Positions 8,677 to 17,095 of a stretch of 64,000 bases of DNA are shown one piece after another. Under the pieces are notes generated by a model that did not search any database, was not told the DNA's origin, and saw nothing but the letters and a program-made list of their open reading frames with translations. Position 1 is the stretch's first letter, and each line of letters starts with the position of its first letter. Both the position numbers and the translations under genes were made by a program. The stretch comes from Notospermus geniculatus (taxonomy: Eukaryota; Nemertea; Pilidiophora; Heteronemertea; Lineidae), in NCBI GenBank assembly GCA_002633025.1, contig NMRB01000473.1:294246-358245 (forward strand). The letters run 5' to 3'.

Positions 8677-10913
8677 TTACGAAAACTCCATCTCCCATTC
8701 ATTGGAGTCTAGGATGTTCTTGAATTCGTCTCTGAACTGGGGGTAACTGTCGTACTCTTTGGGGATATCCAGCTCCTGGGTGCATGTATGACCTATTGGC
8801 CTACGATCCAAACCTCTTCCAAGGTCCACCAACTTTATCTTTATGGTGTACCCCAAGTACAGGTCAGAGCCAGTGCAATACCTCAAGAATCTTCTCAACA
8901 GTCGTTCGTCTGACCCTCCTATGAACTTTCTGTAGGCAAAATGGTAGGTATTTCACGGAATTTTCTGTTTTAATTTTTTCGTCAATGATAAGAGATTTCT
9001 TGATGACTTTGGTAGACGGCGCCAAAGAGTCGTAGAGAGCGATGAAGTTCTCGTGACTTTGAAAGGCCATCGGGGAAAGTTCTGCCCGCCAGCAGTCAAT
9101 GACGAACATTGGTGTCTGTATGATCTGCTTGTGTGCTATTTCCTCGATTACCGTGTGGATATTATCAGCAGTAGGAAGTTTTCTGCATCCGTAAGGGTCG
9201 AGAATGTTGACCAGGTCATCAACTTGGTCGGGATTGAATTTGATCAGTGCCTGTTCAACAGTGTCCCGTTCGTCATTATCCAGGTAGCTCAGAAAGGACT
9301 TGGTGAGGGAGGTAAAGGTCTTGCCGTAGATGGCTTCTTCCATAAACGGTGCAGCAAGGAGGTTGGGGACGTATTTAAATTCCCGCCATCCAACAACGTA
9401 CACTCTCGCAATGGATTTCCAGCTTTTGGCTGTGAAGTCATGCCGTAAATATGGCACCTTACTGTACAGTCCGACAGTGCACTGAGAGTACACCTCATCC
9501 CAGAACTGGCTTAGGACGTCTCGAAAAACGCCATCCCCGACTGCATTTTCAAAGCTGCCATTATTGTTCTTCCAGCGAAGGAGGAGTCGTTTTGTCATGA
9601 TGTTGGGGTCGGAAAACGCCTCCACCACATCTTTTAAACAAAATGATCGCCTAACGACGACTTCATGGGCCTCATCTTCAAAGTTCCGCTGCAACGGTTG
9701 GGTGGCATCCAGGCTTAGCTCTGTATCATTTATCGGTCCAAACTGAATGGTACCACTATCATCGCTTGCGAATAATGCAGCTCCAATAAAGGCTTCATCA
9801 TGTATCGGCAAGATAGGACCGGCCTGACTGGATACAGTGCATTCGGCATCTGTCTCGAGATTGGCTAATGGGGAAAGGATGTCCACCGTAGGAATGCCAG
9901 ACGACGTGGCTGCTGCTGCCAGCACTGATGCAGGTACTTCTATAATAGTAGCTGTTGGAGTACTGTTGGAAGTGGTTGCCGACAACGCGGATACAGGTAC
10001 TTCTATTAGAGCTGCTGTCGGAGTACTGTGGGACGTGGGTGCCGACAGTATGGATATGGGTGAGCCTACTGCTGTCGGAGTACTGTGGGACGTGGGTGCT
10101 GACAGTACGGATACGGGTGCGCCTAAAGCTGCTGTCGGAGTACTGTGGGACGTGGGTGCTGACGGTACGGATACAGGTGCCCCTAAAGCTGCTGTTGACA
10201 TAGTTGACGAAATAATATCATCGTCATCATCACCTGAATCAGAAAGGTGGTCCTCTTTTTTCTTTGTTGCTAGATAAAATCGCATTGTTCGCATTTTGCT
10301 TTCGCTGTACATCTCTCCCAACGTATGTGTGTCGTCAATATCTGTTTCTTTGAAGTCCTTCAGACCAACGGTGAAATCAACCAAGTAGCCTCGAGGAGAT
10401 TTTCCCTGTGGAAAATAAATATCAGTTGCCAACTTCAAAATATCATCTTTTTTTGCTGATTTATTTACAGAGAGGTGGCGGGTGCCCCCTCCTTTCTTAG
10501 CCCTGACTTGCTTGTAGCCGCCGATATGAGAATCAAAGTCGAGCCATCCTATCTCGATAGAACGTGTACTTTTTGGTCTCCCACGAGATGCAGACTTGCA
10601 ATGTGGGTCCTGTTCATCTCCTTCATTGGAAGATCGAAACTTCTTTCGCAACTTCTCCAACAGATTTGCCTTCCTTTTTTGGTCTGATTTCCACGTCAGT
10701 TGGTTTTCATGGCCTTTGTCAAGCACTTTGCAGAACTGGACAGTTGCTAGTCTGTCGCCATGTTTGGGGATGTAACAGGCCAACATGGCCAACTGCTCAT
10801 CGCTCATTAGCTGAATTGTTGTGGCGTCAATCTGAAGAGACAAAGTAAACAACTGTGTAGCGACATGAAGAGGTTGAATTACATGTAATACAGGTTGCGT
10901 CATCTTGCTCACC
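8677..10913 (-). CDS. HECT-type E3 ubiquitin-ligase-like protein, frame-shifted near the C-lobe
   Basis: HECT ligases pass ubiquitin from an E2 to a substrate through a C-terminal Cys. The C-terminal part here shows a HECT-like N-lobe, then FIGGSDERLLRRFLRYCTGS and, near the end, RRPIGHTC followed by LDIP and an EF-rich tail. HTC with its Cys is the expected catalytic position. It most resembles the G2E3-like HECT proteins common in fish and invertebrate genomes, from memory. N-terminally, YIPKHGDRLATVQFC matches a small conserved module of such proteins. Then come a basic linker, an acidic DDDDD stretch and a tandem-repeat segment. A strong acceptor at 10832 starts the main exon. A plausible donor at 10912 leaves a short upstream exon without a visible ATG. 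An extra A (8927-8929, run of three) puts the last ~80 residues in another frame: a real mutation or an assembly error. Coding runs 10831 to about 8930, then to 8677. Confidence 0.82.
9890..10210 (-). repeat. In-gene minisatellite encoding Ser/Thr/Pro-rich repeats
   Basis: About five tandem units of 57-66 bp encode variants of AALGAPVSVLSAPTSHSTPT within the HECT-like protein, between the acidic stretch and the HECT region. Unit length is a multiple of three, so the frame is kept. The segment is probably a flexible linker. Confidence 0.85.
10832..10912 (-). other. Candidate intron near the 5' end of the HECT-like gene
   Basis: The donor is CTG|GTGAGC at 10912 and the acceptor TTTGTCTCTTCAG ends at 10832, giving 81 bp. 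The intron is also open in frame, so retention would not be immediately fatal. The acceptor is strong; the upstream exon remains unresolved. Confidence 0.5.
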
Positions 10914-11084
10914 AGTTCTGATGTATTTCTCACCCAGAACCGGTTGAGTTATGCCTCAGTCACATCGCCACCGATTCTGCCAAGGATGTTTGCGATGCCC
11001 GAACGAGCTAAATGAAATGGTCCATGGACCATGTGCTCACCTGGGTGAACGTACCAGAAAAACAAATGACAAATGTTAAATCGA

Positions 11085-11960
11085 AATGTTCCAAGGTCAT
11101 GTATCCTCGTTAGATGCACCTGATAAAAATTTGGAGACAATCCAGTTACAGTTCAGGAGTTATTGGACTTTGAGCTTTGGTTTTGGCCACCTGGTGGCCA
11201 AGCGGAGAATTGAATTGGACCGAAAGGTGGTGTCATAGGTCGTCTGACATAGGGGTGTATATGTACCAAGTTTCAAGTCAATAGCCCAAGCAGTTACGAA
11301 ACGTGCCACCAAATGACTAAATTTTGAACTTTGACCTCTGTGACCTTGAAAAGTCGGTCAAATCAAAAACCTCTTACTTATGTCATGCATCCTCATTAGA
11401 AGCACCAATGATAAAAATTTGGAGAGGATCCACTCATTAGTTCATGAGTTATTGCACTTTTTGTGTTTTTGGTTTCCGCCACCTGGTGGCCAAGCTAAGC
11501 GTCAAATCGGACCGAAACTTGGGGTCATAGGTCATCTGACCTAGGGGTATACATGTACCAAATTTCAGGCCAATAGCACCTGCGGTTATGAAACGTGCCA
11601 CTTAAAGGCAAAATTTTGAACTTTGACCTCGGTGACCTTGAAAAGTAGGTCAAACCAAAAACCCGTTATATATGTAATGTACCCTCATCAGATACACCTA
11701 TGATAAAAATTTGGAGGTGATCCAGTCATTAGTTCAGGAGTTATTGCACTTCTTGTGTTTTTGGTTTCCGCCACCTGGTGGCCAAGCTAAAAGTCGAATC
11801 GGACCGAAACTTGGCGTCATAGGTCATCTGACCTAGGGGTATATATGTACCAAGTTTCAGATCAATAGCTCCAGCGGTTACGAAACGTACCCTGCTAACG
11901 GAACACGACGACGACGGACGACGGACCCACGACAAGAGCTCAACCCAGGTGAGCTAAAAA
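11085..11960. repeat. Tandem ~305-bp dispersed-repeat units
   Basis: Nearly three units are present. Each contains TGACCT(C/T)GGTGACCTTGAAAAG, a TGATAAAAATTTGGAG step, GCCACCTGGTGGCCAAGC and TCATAGGTCATCTGACCTA. The last unit ends in a GAC-rich run and CAGGTGAGCTAAAAA. The same family recurs singly at 35505-35920 and 49180-49530. There is no coding content. It looks like a non-autonomous interspersed repeat amplified in tandem inside the 10 kb transposon. Confidence 0.85.
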
Positions 11961-12375
11961 TGGGGAAAATGACGGGTTGCCGGCCGGTGGCCCAAGGACA
12001 TCTACGGTTGTCCTGACTCGATCGGTAGCACGCCGCGTAGGTGATGGGAAGAAAATTAATACTCGGAACTATTTTCTTGCGGCGAGTAGCGGCGCTGGCG
12101 CTAGGGATCCTTCATAATCCTTGACAAGCCCGTCGGGATCCCACAGCCACCGGTCACCACCCCCCCCCGCCCCACCAGGCACCGTAAATCGGGCGATTTT
12201 CGGCCGACATCAGGGGACCCAGATATCCTCCGGACACTGGTCGAAGTCCGACAGGTATCCTGCCCGCCTGGTCACCGGCAGGAGCCCGCACAGGACCCGT
12301 AGGGGGCACTAGTGACTACGGGCCTTCTAGGGGCTTTATACGGCCTACCGGTCAGATGAAAACGCCGGGAGAAAG
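11961..12375. other. GC-rich stretch without recognised gene
   Basis: The base composition is higher in GC than the surroundings, with CCGG-type words, but I see no coding motif or splice pattern. Confidence 0.4.
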
Positions 12376-12775
12376 CCTAGGTCACATATCCACTCCGGGG
12401 CCCGTACGGCGAGTAAAAACAGACATTTTGGCCAATTTCTACGGTGCCCAGTTTGATCTAGTTTAATTTCCGCTTATCCATTGAGGCGATTTCGGCATAA
12501 TTCAGCTTCGATCTGAGTTTCAGTCTCAAAAATCCACAGCAAGCCGCTGGGTGGGGAAAATCGTACGGCGCCCGGTGGCATTTGTGACCCAGGCTTAACT
12601 GGGAGCAGCCTGCTCAGCAATGCGGCACCCGTACGGCTGGTGAAAAATGTCCCGGTGCCCCTGGCAACCGTGAGGGAACACCAGCCGGCCGGGCACCGTA
12701 CGAAATTGGCAAAAATCTGCCAAAATGTCTGTTTTTACTCGCTGTACAGGCCCCGGAGTGGATATGTGACCTAGG
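12376..12775. mobile_element. 400-bp inverted-repeat element
   Basis: A 57-bp inverted repeat (12376-12432 and 12719-12775), beginning CCTAGGTCACATATCCACTC, has only a few mismatches. The interior is GC-rich and repeats CGTACGG-type words. No target duplication was clear. Confidence 0.82.
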
Positions 12776-13113
12776 CATTAGGCATTACTTCTTGCACTAA
12801 AATAACCCACTTAGTGCCGAGGTACGATTTACATCTCAAGTTTACACCATCCAATCAAATGGGCGGCTACCTACGTTTTCTTCCTTCATTCGCAAAACGA
12901 GTTCCTCTCCAATTCTGGGAGTTAAGAATTTAAATAGGTCGTCTTGTTCATCTCGTTGCTCCTGAAAGTAACAAGAAATGTTTTAAAAACAATAGAAGTG
13001 GACACTTTTTACAGGGGGACACTCTGTACCGATACACCGGTAGGCCTATAGGGTGTGCGGCGCGTTCGGGACGTAGTTTGTCTGCGTCAGCCTTGTGCGT
13101 GCAGTGTGTTAGG

Positions 13114-13290
13114 CCGGTGTAACGTTTTTCAGTGTTCCCCATCTGCGAGTGTTCCCCTACTATTGTCTGACGGAATAAGCCGCGACTCGACAATGGAGGA
13201 CACGCAGAGAAACGTGACGATCTATCTGCCAGTGTTTCCAGAACAATAGGGGGAACACTGACGCACGGAAACACTGAAAAACTTTACACC
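13114..13290. mobile_element. MITE with GGTGTAACGTTTTTCAGTG ends
   Basis: The left end GGTGTAACGTTTTTCAGTGTT and the inverted right end (13266-13290) are nearly identical to the ends of the element at 43871-44013. The interior carries GTTCCCC and GACAAT words also found in that copy. It abuts the next MITE. Confidence 0.7.
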
Positions 13291-13427
13291 TGTTTCACAC
13301 TGCGAGCGAAATGGCGAAGCGAAGCGAATTTCCATTGTCCTGTAGCGTTACAGGCCATTGTCATGCTCCCAGATCTTTTCACGACATCGCTTCGCTTCGC
13401 CGTTTCGCTCGCAGTGTGAACCCGGCC
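13287..13427. mobile_element. MITE A of a three-element chain
   Basis: Inverted repeats are built on TTCACACTGCGAGCGAAA and GGCGAAGCGAAGCGA. A TA precedes the left end (13285-13286) and a TA follows the right end (13428-13429). The left tip overlaps the end of the preceding MITE, so that edge is approximate. Confidence 0.72.
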
Positions 13428-13429
13428 TA

Positions 13430-13645
13430 AAGCCCAGTTCACACTGCCACGATTCCGACCACGATGCCTCTACGAAATGCTTTCGTGGTGTTCCTATAGG
13501 CTTCGTGATGCCTTCCTACAGACTTCTTGTTTTTCGTGATAATCCGCACCCATTGTAACACTAAGGCCACGATCCCTCTACGAAAATATTTCAGAGGATT
13601 CGTAGAGGCATCGTGGTCGGAATCGTGGCAGTGTGAACTGGGCTT
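13430..13645. mobile_element. MITE B of a three-element chain
   Basis: A near-perfect inverted repeat of about 47 bp starts AAGCCCAGTTCACACTGCCA. TA lies at 13428-13429 and 13646-13647, shared with the neighbouring MITEs. The interior repeats CCTCTACGAAA-type words. Confidence 0.88.
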
Positions 13646-13647
13646 TA

Positions 13648-13871
13648 TGCCCGTGTCACACTGTCCCGAAATTAGACAGCCGATGGCCACACGAATATCG
13701 AATTTTGAATTTTGCGTGAAGATGGGCCCGAGGTCAACTTCCAGAATCTTGCAAATTTTCGGTCCCAACCGGGGTCTTCTTCAGGCAGGCACTTATCAGT
13801 AAGATTTCCAAAGGTTTCCATTAATTCGTATGGCCATCGGGTGTCAACTTCGGGACAGTGTGACACGGGCA
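13648..13871. mobile_element. MITE C of a three-element chain
   Basis: The inverted repeat TGCCCGTGTCACACTGTCCC at 13648 mirrors the right end at 13871. TA precedes it at 13646 and TTA follows it. The interior holds the CCCCAACCGGGGTCTTC-type motif that also occurs at 62280, 62385 and 21160, so a piece of another repeat is embedded. Confidence 0.85.
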
Positions 13872-13955
13872 TTAGACGCACTTGTTTCCTTCTTGTTGGT
13901 TTCGTAAGAAATTCCTCCTAATTTTTACTGGCAAGATATTAAACTTGCACTAAAA

Positions 13956-14081
13956 CATTGGGTCATATGAATAAACACTAGTAAATGCTTTTACTTGAAT
14001 TTTGCAATACAAATGCACTGGGCAATGCTGTACAAATCTGAAGTAAAAGCATTTGCTAGTCTTTATTCATATGACCCAATG
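13956..14081. mobile_element. 126-bp foldback MITE
   Basis: CATTGGGTCATATGAATAAA at 13956 is perfectly mirrored at 14081. The match continues, less perfectly, through AGTAAATGCTTTTACTT. Confidence 0.85.
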
Positions 14082-14892
14082 ACTGAATGAATGAGTACAC
14101 TGGTGTCAAAAACACCAGAATGCAGAAAATGAAACGTGTAAAGGGTGTTTATTATAGCAGATCAATGAAATCAATGAAAGATAGCCTACAAGTAATAATG
14201 ATCATGTAGTAGGCCTACGTGTAGAGTGGAACCTCTCTGTTAAAGACACCTAAAAATTCATACTGACATGACTGAAAGTAGGTGAACAGGACGAGGTGCA
14301 TCGTCCATTATACCAAATGGTCCAACTTAGCCCCCTTTCCCTTGATTAGCCCAAAAGAAGTGGAGGCGTGAGTATGTGTAGTACCCGGGGTGTAATATTC
14401 CTCAAGATTGTCACCAAGATTATCATCGTCATCAATATCAGACATCAACCCCCTGTTTATTATTGGCTGTCTGACAGGGTTACTCAGTAACCTGTACTCC
14501 CGGTGCATGCGCTGTGAGTAGGCCTACTAGTAGCAGAATTTCACAAGCAGCAGAAAAAAGCTACATGTATACCGGCATCTTATCTATAGGCCTGCATAGT
14601 AGCGGTTTTGATGCTGACTTATGCTTTTTGCACATGATGTGAAAAAACAGGCTGACCCTAATATACGGCATCTGCACTGATCATTCACTGATCTAGGCTG
14701 TTTGCCGATTCAAAAGACATTCTGATCTCCCACTTGATATTTACCTTAGGCCTACTGGGCAAGGAGTATAATATACTTACCATTATGTTTGCGAAATGTA
14801 CAAATGTAGGCCTATATCTGGCAGTACAAACTGGAAATGCTGACGGATGGCTGTTGGTTCGGTTCACGTGTTACAACCTCGATTTCGTAATT
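14082..14892. other. No recognised gene before the right transposon end
   Basis: A 66-codon minus-strand frame at 14308-14508 with an acidic DIDDDDNLGDNLEE stretch could be an upstream exon of the HECT-like gene, but no splice evidence ties it in. Otherwise only short open frames and AGGCCTAC words are seen. Confidence 0.35.
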
Positions 14893-15181
14893 CGATCGAT
14901 CGAGATGAAAAAGTCGGGCGATCGAGATAACAAGTCGGGCGATCGAGATAAAAAGTCGGGCGATCGAGATAAAAAGTCGGGCGATCGAGATAAAAAGTCG
15001 GGCGATCAAGATAAAAAGTCCGGCGATCGAGATAAAAAGTCGATCGATCGAGATAAAAAGTCCGGCGATCGAGATAAAAAGTCGGGCGATGAAGATAAAA
15101 AGTCCGGCGATCGAGATAAAAAGTCGGGCGATCAAGATAAAAAGTCCGGCGATCGAGATAAAAAGTCGATCGATCGAGATA
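14893..15181. repeat. Right subterminal array of ~21-bp units
   Basis: About fourteen units of AAAAAGTCGGGCGATCGAGAT are present, some with GTCCGGCGAT or the palindromic CGATCGATCG core. They are in inverted orientation to the left array at 5775-5980. Translation of the units gives a spurious KKSGDRD repeat protein, which I do not regard as a gene. Confidence 0.88.
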
Positions 15182-15240
15182 ACTTGAGAAAAATAAAATC
15201 ATGTGATGTCCTTTCCCAGCCACCGTAATCAGCCACCGTA

Positions 15241-15246
15241 GTTACG
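15241..15246. repeat. Right target-site duplication (GTTACG)
   Basis: It matches 5248-5253 exactly and starts directly after the terminal CCACCGTA of the transposon. Confidence 0.88.
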
Positions 15247-16546
15247 AGTAATGCATTTCAACGCAATGGTTTAACTGGGTCAACTTGACGTGCCATCTTA
15301 CGGTGTTCCCAACGAACGTCATTCGCCAGTTCACCACGATCACGCATCTGTTCACGTGGACAGCTTGTGGAAGTAGCCAGCTGACCAATCATCGGGCTCC
15401 GATACTTGCTGACCTGGGAACCCTGATTACTAATTCATTTGTGCACAGTTTGAGCCAATCAGAGCTTGAGATGATTCATTATGATCAGATCTAACGGCCT
15501 ACATTCATGATTTTTCGTGAACGGCGGTGGTTTTAACGCCGATGGGCCTGAAAGTGAGCGTGTCATTTTCCCGCCAAAATTAGTGCGCCGTGGCGACCAA
15601 CGCGACCAAAATACTCGGTTTTAACCGTAGCATGTGTGTTTGATCAAAAAAATCGAATGTAACCCGGTAGAGAAAAGCCAATAATCGATCACCGTCATCA
15701 CATATACTTTGAAAAACGTAGATAAGGCATCGAAATCTTGGTTCCAGAGTCGGAAATTGCACTGTTTGCATAAATTAGCACAATCCAACATGGCGGCACA
15801 TGAAATGTGGAACGGATCGTACGGCCCGATCGATGACTCTATCCTGTCTAATTCACCTTAAAACGTTGCCGTGGATGGTGTTTAATGATGAAATGTTGTG
15901 TGAAATCATGGTATCAAACGGTATGTGTAAGTGCATCTTACATCTTATATCGCTCAGTTTTATGCCGGGTCCGACTTCAAACATTGTGATCGGTGTTTTC
16001 TCACAGCCGCGACGCCGTGACCTAGATCACGTCGATATGCAAATAAGTGTGAATGTATCACAATGTAGCAATTTGCTAGAATGCGTGGAGCCTGTAACAG
16101 TCGTGTCACGGCTGTATCAACTCACTCTTCGCATTGCGCTACGAACATTCTCATTTACCATGTTTACTCATTAATTTCTAAAAATAAAACAAGAGCACAT
16201 GGCATGAGCCCGAATTCTATTTGTCTACTGGGAGCGAGGCCACGCCTACTCGTATTTGATTGGCTACTGTTCACGTGGACAGTGTCGTGATGAGCTTGGC
16301 ATACCGCGTCATTTGCTCTCGTCCAATTGGAAGACTGGTAGCGAAGGGGCACTTGGCGAGCGTTGTTCTAATTTATTCGCGATTGAAAGACACATCCTTA
16401 TTGGTCAATTTGTAGAAAATTAACCACGTGACCGGATGACGTTTACAGAATTTCCAAAGACCGGTTTGTTTTTAGCAACGGGCCGCCGATGTCAAGGTCG
16501 CCTCAATTTGCCGATTTTCGAGGCCGTTTTGCCCAGTTTGACGCTG
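15247..16546 (+). promoter_or_regulatory. Candidate promoter and non-coding first exon of the RAG1-like gene
   Basis: Several CACGTG E-boxes (15352, 16271, 16424) and CCAATCA/CCAATTGG words occur, with TTCACGTGGACAG present twice. A good donor, GACGCTG|GTAAGG, lies at 16546/16547 and could pair with the acceptor at 17091. There is no coding motif in the stretch. The regulatory reading is inference. Confidence 0.35.
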
Positions 16547-17095
16547 GTAAGGGCAGTTTTTCCATAAAATGAAAGCATCATCTGGTGAAATAAGTTCGCA
16601 GGATCTATTATATCACATGATTAGGATCAGATTGTTTGTTTTTTGTGTGCACTGCACGTTCCATAGTTGGAATCTGATGAGTTTCGTGGTGGGGTGTAAA
16701 ATGGGAACCGGCCATGTTGGAACACAACGGATGTCACGCATGCGCATTCGGGTGAATGTTTGAGTCCTTGGGCAGAATCCTTTATTGCATGATGGAAAAC
16801 GAGCATTTGTCATGGTTGTTTGTACTTTTAATGACACAATCCTATCCCTGTGTGTGAAAGGTTGACTGACTGGACGGAATAAGGCGCAATAGGCCTAAAT
16901 ATAGAAAGGAATAACTATTGGTGTAATGAAGTGTGCCATTTCTTGCGAGCTAGCCTATGTGCAGTCAAGCTAGAATAATCTGCTGTTGAGTAAATTGCAC
17001 AAAATCTCAGCTGAGGCCATATCCGTTACAAACCATAATGCAGCACTCTTCTACATTTTTCTAGAAAATGATGTTTTTTTATATTTTTCAGGAAC

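Larger units (their letters stand above)
5254..15240. mobile_element. Complete ~10 kb DNA transposon with rve transposase and HECT-like cargo gene
   Basis: The element is 9,987 bp. It starts TACGGTGGCTGA and ends with the inverted form (TCAGCCACCGTA), flanked on each side by GTTACG. A second terminal motif TACGGTGGCTGGGAAAGG lies at 5744 on the left and inverted just inside the right end. It is followed at both ends by the same ATGATTTTATTTTTCTC segment and a ~21-bp repeat array. Inside are a plus-strand DDE transposase (5995-7774) and a convergent minus-strand HECT-like gene (8677-10913), then 4 kb of nested repeats. The 6-bp duplication and rve-type transposase recall the IS3EU group of eukaryotic DNA transposons, but that name is from memory and untested. 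The HECT frame change suggests an ageing copy, whereas the transposase reading frame is intact. Confidence 0.88.

Noticed and set aside
14734-15228. Open frames translating to KKSGDRD or FYLDRPT repeats (also at 5745-6005)
   Set aside because: They are six-frame translations of the ~21-bp subterminal arrays and are open only because the unit lacks stops and is a multiple of three.
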